The position numbers were made by a program, and so were the translations under genes. The notes below the pieces were generated by a model. It searched no databases and had not been told where the DNA came from. It saw only the letters and a list, made by a program, of their open reading frames with translations. From an archaeon (GTDB taxonomy: Archaea; Iainarchaeota; Iainarchaeia; Iainarchaeales; Iainarchaeaceae), in contig SBBR01000117.1 in assembly GCA_005239615.1 (NCBI GenBank), positions 1 to 5,785 of the forward strand: a stretch of DNA of 5,785 bases, written 5' to 3'. Shown here in pieces: positions 1 to 5,445 of the stretch; position 1 is the first letter of the stretch, and every line of letters starts with the position of its first letter.

Positions 1-16
1 ATAATCCTTCCTTCTT

Positions 17-61
17 CCATAGGAAAACCACCTCAACTGGTTTTCCCCACCCTATGGGTGG
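17..61. repeat. Nested palindromes beside the methyltransferase remnant
   Basis: Three overlapping inverted repeats lie here. GGAAAACCA (22-30) pairs with TGGTTTTCC (38-46) across a 7-nt loop. CCATAGG (17-23) matches CCTATGG (51-57) and can extend the same stem across a bulge. CCACCC (47-52) pairs with GGGTGG (56-61) around TAT, so the two folds compete. No T-run follows that would suggest an ordinary intrinsic terminator. The structures begin 13 nt past the stop of the truncated methyltransferase reading frame, so they could be the end of a mobile element, a 3' RNA structure or a protein-binding site. The sequence does not decide among these. Confidence 0.55.
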
Positions 62-73
62 ATGCTCAATCAA

Positions 74-181
74 CTATAAAGACATTTTCAACGGTGCCCT
101 TCCAAGGTCAAGGTATTTATACAGGTCTCTTGAGCCACAAACCCTGCACTCCTCAAGCTTTATGAACTCTTGCCCATTCAT
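74..181 (-). pseudogene. N-terminal remnant of a zinc-binding sugar methyltransferase
   Basis: A minus-strand frame from ATG at 181 to TAG at 74-76 encodes 35 residues, with CRVCGS near residues 12-17 followed by LYKYLDLGRAPL. This matches the start of class I SAM-dependent methyltransferases that begin with a putative zinc-binding domain (CxxCG, then LxLGxxPLANxF), a family common in deoxysugar and surface-glycan clusters. Those proteins are normally around 400 residues and have a second CxxC some 30-40 residues later. Here the frame stops just after the PL of the LGxxPL motif, so the second zinc pair, the SAM-binding fold and the C-terminal domain are missing. No other minus-strand frame in 1-73 restores the family pattern. 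A TTATAG sequence about 28 nt upstream of the ATG may be an old TATA box. It lies on the same strand downstream of the glycosyltransferase operon and was probably once part of the cluster. A short functional zinc-knuckle peptide is possible but less likely. Confidence 0.6.
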
Positions 182-323
182 GATGGAGTCCCCAGAGAAT
201 CACGCCTATAACTACATTGCCTGCCACTTGTCTTAAAACTGTTGGACTCCGGATCAACACTCAAACTTACCTGTCGCGTTGATTTCCTTGGGTCAACGCT
301 TGCCACTTATTGTGGGCCTATGG
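182..323. other. Non-coding stretch between methyltransferase remnant and GT2 gene
   Basis: No convincing gene is seen here on either strand. It holds an inverted repeat, GCGTTGA (276-282) and TCAACGC (293-299), with a 10-nt loop, about 25 nt past the GT2 stop. A further GGATCAAC lies at 251-258. The octamer TGCCACTT occurs twice in direct orientation (222-229 and 301-308). A TTATAG on the minus strand (206-211) could be a TATA box for the remnant. The hairpin has no following T-run on the minus strand, so it does not look like a standard terminator for the operon. Confidence 0.45.
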
Positions 324-1319
324 TCACCTTCTTACCATCCTCAAGAGTCCATCAAAAAAGCCGGCAACGAAGAATAAAGGGTAAAGAATGTCCTTTGCAA
401 AGTTAAGGATAAAAAAAATAGCTGCCTTTTTCAAGTCATTAAAATTATATTTCCTGCCAGGGAATAGCTCCACTCCTGCCCTGTGCAACAGGGAAACATC
501 AAAAGCTATTCGCAATAACACCGAGGCAACAACAGTGAAAACCAAGCCACTGAAAAGTCCATAAATTGAAATTGTAAGAAGTGCATATGCGACTAATGAT
601 TTGGCAAGGTTAGTGAAAATATCCATGCTTAGGTGACCAAAATATTTTTTGGGGTGCTTCAAGATGCAGAGCCACTCACTCCCCTGCATAAAAAGTGGGC
701 GAAGCACTATCGAGTAGTTTTCCTCCCGTAGAGGGTGGTAGACAACTGCTTTCTTAGCAAAAACCCATTTTCCGCGCTCCATCGCACGAAAGAAAAGTTC
801 TGAGTCCTCCCTCCAAAAAACGAGCCTCTCATCGGAGCCGCCGATGTCCTCAAGGATTTTTTTCCTGTAAGCCATGTTCGCAGTTATGAATTTTCCGCCG
901 GAGAGGTTCTCTGGCGCATTCGTGAAAAGCCTCCTTGGCCTGTCGGTTCTTATCAAGCCTTCCACAAAGGCAATATCATTATTGCTGAAAGGCTTTAGCA
1001 TTTCTCGGAGCCAGCCCTTTTCCGGGAGGCAGTCATTGTCAATGAAAACTATTATGCTAGAGCGCGCCTCCCTTCTGCCCCTGTTCCTTCCAACTGCGGG
1101 GCCCATGGGCCTCTGCCTTAAATACTTTATATTGAAGCCGCCCCCAGACTTTTCCTTCACCAATGTCCTGAGGTCATCCCTCACACTGCCATCATCGACT
1201 ATTATGACCTCGAATTTGTTTTTTGGGAAGTCCTGTGACCTCAAGGCGTCGATGGTCTTCGAGAGCAGTTCCTTTTTTTCCCTGCTGGCAATCACTATGC
1301 TTGCATCCAAGTCAGTCAT
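324..1319 (-). CDS. Family 2 (GT-A) glycosyltransferase with C-terminal membrane helices
   Basis: This is probably an inverting glycosyltransferase that moves a sugar from a nucleotide-sugar donor onto a membrane-linked glycan acceptor at the cytoplasmic face. Numbering from ATG 1319 (331 aa), the N-terminal strand DASIVIASRE leads to VDDGS (about 41-45), the nucleotide-binding aspartate region. GRNRG and then VFIDND (about 91-96) give the DXD-type metal site, and WREDSE (about 169-174) carries the acidic ED pair expected of the catalytic base. Two to three hydrophobic segments near 238-275 and 298-324 should anchor it to the membrane, and the tail ends in basic residues. A GTG six codons upstream (1337) is in frame but has no ribosome site. 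The ATG sits directly before the conserved first strand and is preferred, though its own ribosome site is also weak. The gap to the upstream aminotransferase is 45 nt, so it is probably the third gene of that operon. Donor and acceptor cannot be predicted. Confidence 0.88.
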   Translation of the reverse strand: MTDLDASIVIASREKKELLSKTIDALRSQDFPKNKFEVIIVDDGSVRDDLRTLVKEKSGGGFNIKYLRQRPMGPAVGRNRGRREARSSIIVFIDNDCLPEKGWLREMLKPFSNNDIAFVEGLIRTDRPRRLFTNAPENLSGGKFITANMAYRKKILEDIGGSDERLVFWREDSELFFRAMERGKWVFAKKAVVYHPLREENYSIVLRPLFMQGSEWLCILKHPKKYFGHLSMDIFTNLAKSLVAYALLTISIYGLFSGLVFTVVASVLLRIAFDVSLLHRAGVELFPGRKYNFNDLKKAAIFFILNFAKDILYPLFFVAGFFDGLLRMVRR

Positions 1320-1364
1320 GGCAGAACACTTTGGCACTCTTATTGGGCATACTACTGGTTAAAT

Positions 1365-2465
1365 TCAATGAAGTATGACCGAAGCGATGAATTCCTGCTG
1401 TTTCTCCGTCAGCCCGCCATAGGATGGAAGGCATAGGCCGCGTTTATAAATATTCACGGAATTTTTTAGCCCCTTGCGGAAGAAAGGCGGCATGGTAGAC
1501 AATGGGTAAAAGAACGGCCTAGACTCTATTCCCTTCGAAGCAAGTTTTTCCATTATCTTGCCCGTATCAGAATCTGATGCCTGCATAACCCAGTATAGCC
1601 AATACACATTCCGCGTCCCATTTTCTTCGGATGGCAATATGAATCCACTTGAGGAAAACAGCCTATCATAGCATTTCGCGACATGCCGTTTAAGCTCTAT
1701 TTTCTCCTCGATTTTTTCCAGCTGGGCAAGGCCTATGGCCGCCTGGACGTTTGTCAAACGGTAATTGTATCCGACAACATCGTGCCAGTACCTTTTCTCC
1801 TTCCTCATCCCATGGTTTTTGAGGAGGGACGCACGATTGATTGCCTCTCCATCATTCGATACAACCATCCCGCCTTCCCCGGTCGTAATGATTTTGTTGC
1901 CATAAAAGCTGAATATTGCGGCATTGCCAAATGACCCGACCTTCATACTGCCTATCATTGCACCGTGCGCTTCTGCCGCGTCCTCGATAACCAGCAATCC
2001 ATGCCTCTCGGCTATTTCCATTATATCTTCCATAGGAGCGGGCCTTCCATAGAGGTGCACAGGAATTATGGCTTTTGTTTTTTTCGTAATGTTCTTTTCT
2101 ATTTCGACAGGATCGATATTGAGGGTAATTGGGTCAATGTCGACAAGGACAGGCTTGGCACCTGCATGCATCACCGCACTGGCTGTCGCTGCAAAGGTGA
2201 AATCCGGGACAATAACCTCATCGCCTCTGCCCACGCCAAGTGAGAGCAGGGCCAGATGCAGTGCGCATGTCCCATTGCAAGCCGACGTCGAGTATTTGAC
2301 CCCTATATATTTTGCGAATTCCCTCTCAAACCTTTCAACAAACTCCCCGGCAGAGGACACCCACCCAGTGGCAATGCATTCTGAAACATACTTTTCCTCG
2401 TTGCCTGTGAACTGGGTTTTGAAAATAGGCACCCTAATTCCATGGCCATTTTTTCCCGTTATCAT
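1365..2465 (-). CDS. DegT/DnrJ/EryC1 PLP-dependent sugar aminotransferase (perosamine synthase-like)
   Basis: This enzyme should transfer an amino group, typically from glutamate, to the 4-keto group of an NDP-4-keto-6-deoxyhexose. Numbering from ATG 2465 (366 aa, a usual family length), the features are CNGTCALHLAL (phosphate binding, about 63-73), EVIVPDFTF (83-91), IIPVHLYG, then EDAAEAHG (161-168) with the aspartate that contacts the pyridine nitrogen. SFYGNK followed by GEGGM carries the Schiff-base lysine, K191. The later stretch KRYWHDVVGYNYRLTN (224-239) is characteristic of the GDP-perosamine synthase-like branch. An in-frame TTG at 2501 lies further upstream, but GGAGTGG sits 4 nt before ATG 2465 and supports the ATG. 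The start lies inside the 3' end of the dehydratase gene (32-nt overlap), implying translational coupling and a shared pathway. The catalytic set looks intact. Family and activity type are firm; the precise sugar (perosamine, viosamine or another) is inferred only loosely. Confidence 0.92.
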   Translation of the reverse strand: MITGKNGHGIRVPIFKTQFTGNEEKYVSECIATGWVSSAGEFVERFEREFAKYIGVKYSTSACNGTCALHLALLSLGVGRGDEVIVPDFTFAATASAVMHAGAKPVLVDIDPITLNIDPVEIEKNITKKTKAIIPVHLYGRPAPMEDIMEIAERHGLLVIEDAAEAHGAMIGSMKVGSFGNAAIFSFYGNKIITTGEGGMVVSNDGEAINRASLLKNHGMRKEKRYWHDVVGYNYRLTNVQAAIGLAQLEKIEEKIELKRHVAKCYDRLFSSSGFILPSEENGTRNVYWLYWVMQASDSDTGKIMEKLASKGIESRPFFYPLSTMPPFFRKGLKNSVNIYKRGLCLPSYGGLTEKQQEFIASVILH

Positions 2466-3402
2466 TGAACCACTCCACTGTTTGCCTGACCCCTTCCGCA
2501 AAGCTTGTCTCCGGCTCCCACCCGGTGAGCTGGCTGAGTTTGAAATAGTTTGCCTGCAGGCGGTCTACATCAAGCGGCCTCAGGCGAACCTCATCCAGAT
2601 GTATTTTCATTTCCTTTATGCCCATGACTTCCGCGATTTGCTCCGCCATATCCCTAACGCTGTAGTCAATGCCGGTTCCAGAGTTGAAAACTTGGCCTAC
2701 TGCTTTTTTCTGGAGCATGAGCGACATTGCGGCCCTGGCTGCATCGGTGACAAAGGTTAGGTCGCGCCGGGCATTCACGTTGCCAAGGCGCAACGTACCG
2801 CCTGATTTTGAGAGCTGCGATATTATTTCTGGTATTATATAAGGGTGGGTTTCCCGCGGGCCGAAGACATTGAATTGCCTCAGTATTACCACTGGGATTT
2901 CCTGCTCATAATGCATTGTGAAGCAAATCCTGTCGGCAGCGACTTTACTGACGGCATAAGTCGAAAGGGGATTGATGGGGTGATGCTCATCCATCGGCAC
3001 GCGCTGTGCACCGCCATAAACTTCTGAAGTCGAGTACTGCATTATACGCTCAACCCCAGCTTTCTTTGATGAAAGCAGCACATTCATTGCGCCGAGCGCA
3101 TTGACATTAAAAAAATCCATTGGCATGGAATAGCAATCCGGGATATACGGCAGGGCTGCCAGGTTAAAGACATAGTCTGCATCTCTTTTAATGAGCAATT
3201 TTTCAAAATCCCCACTTAATATGTCAGCCTCGACCACTGAAATTTCGCCCTGCAGCTCGTTCAGGAACTCTTTGTGGCCGCTGGCAAAATTATCCACAAC
3301 TGTAACATTTGCGTTCTCCCTGACGAGCTCACGCACAAGAGTCGAGCCAATGAAACCGGCGCCGCCGGTTACCACTATTGACTTGTTTTCATATGAGCCC
3401 AT
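2434..3402 (-). CDS. NDP-sugar 4,6-dehydratase (extended SDR family)
   Basis: A soluble 322-aa NAD(P)-dependent enzyme that should convert an NDP-hexose to the NDP-4-keto-6-deoxyhexose, supplying the substrate of the adjacent aminotransferase. The Rossmann loop GGAGFIG is at 13-19 and a VVDN segment follows at 35-38. STSEVYG is at 124-130 and YAVSK, with the catalytic Tyr149 and Lys153, at 149-153. The Thr-Ser-Glu arrangement of STSEVYG is typical of 4,6-dehydratases such as GDP-mannose 4,6-dehydratase and LegB-type enzymes; 4-epimerases usually have SSAAVYG there. NVFGPRE (178-184), ARRDLTFV (211-218) and the DEVRLRP segment (270-276) also fit dehydratases. ATG 3402 directly precedes the first strand, with an AGGTG ribosome site about 10 nt upstream. 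It is the first gene of the leftward operon and its 3' end overlaps the aminotransferase by 32 nt. General annotation as an NAD-dependent epimerase/dehydratase is secure; the nucleotide and sugar are unknown. Confidence 0.9.
   Translation of the reverse strand: MGSYENKSIVVTGGAGFIGSTLVRELVRENANVTVVDNFASGHKEFLNELQGEISVVEADILSGDFEKLLIKRDADYVFNLAALPYIPDCYSMPMDFFNVNALGAMNVLLSSKKAGVERIMQYSTSEVYGGAQRVPMDEHHPINPLSTYAVSKVAADRICFTMHYEQEIPVVILRQFNVFGPRETHPYIIPEIISQLSKSGGTLRLGNVNARRDLTFVTDAARAAMSLMLQKKAVGQVFNSGTGIDYSVRDMAEQIAEVMGIKEMKIHLDEVRLRPLDVDRLQANYFKLSQLTGWEPETSFAEGVRQTVEWFNDNGKKWPWN
2470..2476 (-). promoter_or_regulatory. Ribosome binding site deciding the aminotransferase start
   Basis: The minus strand reads GGAGTGG, then TTCA, then ATG (2465-2463). 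This is close to the archaeal GGAGGTG consensus at suitable spacing, and favours the ATG over the in-frame TTG at 2501. The site lies within the coding sequence of the upstream dehydratase. Confidence 0.55.
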
Positions 3403-3431
3403 GGGCTACACGCACCTGAAAAAAGACTCCA

Positions 3432-3440
3432 AAATTAAAT
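3432..3440 (-). promoter_or_regulatory. TATA-like element of the leftward operon
   Basis: On the minus strand the bases read ATTTAATTT, an archaeal TATA-like box centred about 35 nt upstream of the dehydratase ATG. A transcription start roughly 22-27 nt downstream would leave a short leader that includes or just precedes the AGGTG ribosome site (3414-3418). The first TCATAC repeat abuts the upstream side of this box, where transcription factor B would bind. Confidence 0.45.
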
Positions 3441-3480
3441 CATACTTCTTCATACACTATCATACACCATCATACGAAGT
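3440..3480. promoter_or_regulatory. Four helically phased TCATAC repeats, likely RHH operator
   Basis: TCATAC occurs at 3440, 3450, 3460 and 3470, exactly 10 bp apart, so every copy faces the same side of the DNA helix. The 4-bp filler between copies varies, although the second and third decamers differ at only one base. The array lies between the TATA-like box of the leftward operon and the BRE/TATA region of the rightward operon. RHH repressors such as MetJ and omega bind short tandem boxes cooperatively, and the gene starting 34 nt to the right encodes an RHH domain. It is therefore inferred to be the operator for that protein, and its position predicts control of both promoters. Confidence 0.6.
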
Positions 3481-3489
3481 CTTTTTATT
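3476..3489 (+). promoter_or_regulatory. BRE/TATA-like promoter of the rightward operon, leaderless
   Basis: GAAGTC followed by TTTTTATT (3482-3489) resembles a BRE plus TATA box. Its centre is about 28 nt before ATG 3514, the spacing expected if transcription starts at or next to the start codon. No ribosome site precedes that ATG, which agrees with a leaderless transcript. The promoter immediately follows the last TCATAC copy. Confidence 0.45.
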
Positions 3490-3513
3490 GATTTGCCACC
3501 AGTGTTATTTCAC

Positions 3514-4239
3514 ATGAAAGACCGCATAACAATATCAATCGAAAGAAAGGCCATTTCGCTGGCCGACAGCATGGTTGGAAAGAGCAATATCCAAAATAGG
3601 TCGCAGGCCATTGAAGCCGCAATATTTTCGCACTTTTCTGGGGCCGGCCAGACCAAAGCTATAATACTCGCCGGGAAAAAGCCAAGCCACGAAGGCATAA
3701 TGGAAACCCTCAAAAATCTTGAAAGCTTTGGCATCACCGACCTAATAGTTGCAGGCGGTAAGCACAACGAAGCCTTATTTTCACTTATAAATTCACATGC
3801 AAAGCTCTCTGAAAAAGCGACATTCCTAAAGGAAGAAAAGGATGTTGGGACTGCCGGCATAGTCAAGTCCGCAGAGAACCTTCTCCAAGGCACCTTTCTG
3901 GTTATATTTGGGGACATTAATTGCAACCTTGACCTGCGTGAACTGCTTGAGGCACATACGACATCAAGAAAGGTTGCCACCATGGCAGTAACAATGCCAA
4001 AGAACAAGGCGGAGAAAGTGGATAACATCAGGGTGAGCGGGAACACTATAACTTCATTTGAGTATAATGCAAAGAAGCCAACCAACCTGCAGAACGCCGG
4101 CATCATTGCATTCGAACAGGAAGCGCTTGACCTCTTCCCGACACACGGGAGCATGGAGCAAGAAGTGCTGCCGCTGCTCGCGGCGCAAGGAAAGCTTGGC
4201 CTGTTCCTTTTTGACACAAGCTGGAAGCATAAAGGCTGA
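3514..4239 (+). CDS. RHH DNA-binding domain fused to degenerate sugar nucleotidyltransferase domain
   Basis: A 241-aa protein. Residues 1-42 (RITISIERK, then NIQNRSQAIEAAI) form an Arc/CopG-type ribbon-helix-helix domain, which dimerises and binds DNA with its paired strand. From about residue 48 a nucleotidyltransferase (RmlA/GT-A-like) fold begins: KAIILAG (48-54), LKNLESFGITDLIV, VGTAG (111-115), FLVIFGD (128-134) with the first metal aspartate, and NAGIIAF (194-200). Several catalytic signatures are missing. After LAG the glycine-rich GxGTR...PK loop, some 17 residues, is absent. The usual EKP reads KKP (187-189), and the C-terminal WxDxG reads WKHKG (237-241), ending the protein. No frameshift is apparent. 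An upstream in-frame TTG (3493) is less likely because ATG 3514 starts the RHH domain at the expected leaderless distance. The GT4 gene follows after 4 nt. It is probably a regulator with a ligand-binding pseudoenzyme domain; an active but divergent transferase is the alternative. Confidence 0.82.
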   Translation: MKDRITISIERKAISLADSMVGKSNIQNRSQAIEAAIFSHFSGAGQTKAIILAGKKPSHEGIMETLKNLESFGITDLIVAGGKHNEALFSLINSHAKLSEKATFLKEEKDVGTAGIVKSAENLLQGTFLVIFGDINCNLDLRELLEAHTTSRKVATMAVTMPKNKAEKVDNIRVSGNTITSFEYNAKKPTNLQNAGIIAFEQEALDLFPTHGSMEQEVLPLLAAQGKLGLFLFDTSWKHKG

Positions 4240-4243
4240 TTGA

Positions 4244-5356
4244 ATGAGGATAGTGTTAATCGGCCCCACGAAACCGTTTAGAGGCGGCATCGCCCACTCT
4301 AATGAGATGTTGCTGGAAAACCTCTCAAAAAAGCACGAGGTAAAAGCAATATCCTTCTCAAGACTCTTCCCAAAAATATTGTACCCTGGAAAATTCCAAA
4401 CTGAGAATGGAAGAAACAGCGGAACGCTGGATTCAATCAGCCCGTTCAGCTGGGAAGAGCACCGCAAGGAAATAGAAAGATTTTCACCTGACTCTGTGCT
4501 ATTCCAATGGTGGACCACGTTTCTTACGCCCTGCTATACCTACCTTGCAGCCGGCGCAGCGGGAAGGAAAATAGCAATATGCCAAAATGTTTTTCCTCAC
4601 AAGGAAGGCAAAGCCACAGGGATTAAAAGAGCAATTGACAACGCCCTTACAAAAGTCTTCTTTTCCAAAATGGACAAGCTTGTGGCAATGTCCCACTCCG
4701 ATCAGCGCGAGCTCAGGGCACTGTTCCCCAAAAAAAATTCTGGCATTTATCTAGAGCCGGTATATGGTCTCGAAGGTATAAAAAAAGGGGCGATTAAAAG
4801 GTCGGAAGCAAAAAAAGCTCTCGGCCTTCAAGGCAAAAACGTGCTGCTTTTCTTCGGCTTTGTGCGCCCTTATAAGGGTCTGCAATACCTGCTACAGGCA
4901 ATGCCGAAAATATTGCAGAAATCAAATGCCCACCTTCTGATTGTCGGGGAGTTTTGGGGGGATAAGGCCCGCTACCTAGAATCATTAGATACTCTCGACA
5001 TTGGGAAACACGTGACAATAATCGACAGGTATGTCCCGGATGAAGAGGTGCCAAAATACTTTGTTGCTGCCGACCTCCTTGTTCTCCCATACACATCCAT
5101 AAGCGAGAGCGGGGTAATAAGGATGGCCTTCAATTTCAACACACCAATACTTTCAACCAATGTCGGGGGCAACCCCGACCATATCCATGATGGGGTGAAT
5201 GGATTTTTGGTCAATCCACATAATGCTGATGAAATAGCTGAAAAAGCGGTGGAATTTTTTGAGAAGAGCATGTATCAACGGCTTTCAAAAGGGATGAGCG
5301 AGGTAAAAAAAGAGCTTGAGTGGTCAGAAGAGAAGGAAAAGGCAGTATTGGGCTAA
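4244..5356 (+). CDS. Family 4 (GT-B) glycosyltransferase
   Basis: A soluble, probably membrane-associated retaining glycosyltransferase of 370 aa that would use a nucleotide sugar to extend a cell-surface glycan. The N-terminal Rossmann half has IGPTKPFRGGIAHSNEML (6-23), with the glycine-rich acceptor loop, then SVLFQWW (84-90) and CQNVFPHK (113-120), all typical of one GT4 branch. The C-terminal donor half has LFFGFVRPYKG (202-212), with Arg208 and Lys211 at the usual phosphate-binding positions, ADLLVLPY (276-283), SISESGVIRMAF and STNVGGNPDHI (304-314). The canonical EX7E motif keeps only its first glutamate; the second position is Met294, as seen in relatives with an SGV pattern, so activity is not excluded. 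ATG 4244 follows the preceding stop by 4 nt with only a weak GGCTGAT ribosome site, suggesting translational coupling. The sugar transferred cannot be told from sequence. Confidence 0.9.
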   Translation: MRIVLIGPTKPFRGGIAHSNEMLLENLSKKHEVKAISFSRLFPKILYPGKFQTENGRNSGTLDSISPFSWEEHRKEIERFSPDSVLFQWWTTFLTPCYTYLAAGAAGRKIAICQNVFPHKEGKATGIKRAIDNALTKVFFSKMDKLVAMSHSDQRELRALFPKKNSGIYLEPVYGLEGIKKGAIKRSEAKKALGLQGKNVLLFFGFVRPYKGLQYLLQAMPKILQKSNAHLLIVGEFWGDKARYLESLDTLDIGKHVTIIDRYVPDEEVPKYFVAADLLVLPYTSISESGVIRMAFNFNTPILSTNVGGNPDHIHDGVNGFLVNPHNADEIAEKAVEFFEKSMYQRLSKGMSEVKKELEWSEEKEKAVLG

Positions 5357-5403
5357 CTATCCAACAATGACAGTAGCATTAATGGACCCCAAAACGAGGC
5401 ATG

Positions 5404-5410
5404 ATATAAA
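5404..5410 (+). promoter_or_regulatory. Possible TATA box upstream of membrane protein gene
   Basis: ATATAAA lies in the 89-nt gap after the GT4 stop, centred about 39 nt before the next ATG. A start site near 5432 would give a short leader holding the GGAGAGG ribosome site. It may allow separate transcription of the membrane protein, but read-through from the GT4 gene is equally possible. Confidence 0.3.
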
Positions 5411-5430
5411 CACATTGGCAGAGGAATTTC

Positions 5431-5437
5431 GGAGAGG
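5431..5437 (+). promoter_or_regulatory. Ribosome binding site for the partial membrane protein
   Basis: GGAGAGG sits 8 nt upstream of ATG 5446. It is the strongest ribosome site in the rightward operon and selects this ATG over the in-frame ATG at 5461. Confidence 0.55.
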
Positions 5438-5445
5438 AATAAGCC

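Larger units (their letters stand above)
3420..3486. repeat. 9-bp inverted repeat bracketing the promoter region
   Basis: AAAAAGACT (3420-3428) and AGTCTTTTT (3478-3486) are perfect reverse complements 49 nt apart. They enclose the leftward TATA-like box and the whole TCATAC array, and the right arm runs into the rightward TATA-like box. An inner pair, ACTTC (3444-3448) and GAAGT (3476-3480), adds further dyad symmetry. A two-sided operator or simply mirrored promoter elements are both possible. Confidence 0.5.

Noticed and set aside
54..236. Plus-strand 60-codon open frame at the left edge
   Set aside because: It resembles no known family, and the opposite strand carries the methyltransferase zinc-motif remnant.
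276..299. Inverted repeat as an intrinsic terminator for the leftward operon
   Set aside because: The minus strand has no T-run after the hairpin, and archaeal terminators are mostly T-rich rather than hairpin-dependent.
874..1362. Plus-strand open frame of 162 codons
   Set aside because: It is antisense to the GT2 coding sequence, whose motifs and family length are convincing.
2068..2760. Plus-strand open frame of 230 codons
   Set aside because: It lies antisense to the well-supported aminotransferase and dehydratase genes, shows no recognisable domain, and is explained by their codon pattern.
2434..3402. UDP-glucose 4-epimerase (GalE) assignment
   Set aside because: The active-site segment is STSEVYG, as in 4,6-dehydratases, rather than the SSAAVYG-like form of 4-epimerases, and the neighbouring aminotransferase needs a 4-keto-6-deoxy substrate.
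3440..3480. Short regularly spaced repeats as a CRISPR array
   Set aside because: The repeat unit is only 6 bp with 4-bp filler, far too short for CRISPR repeats and spacers, and no cas gene is present.
3510..4217. Minus-strand open frame of 235 codons opposite the RHH fusion
   Set aside because: It is cysteine- and serine-rich without a domain, while the plus strand carries RHH and nucleotidyltransferase motifs in one continuous frame.
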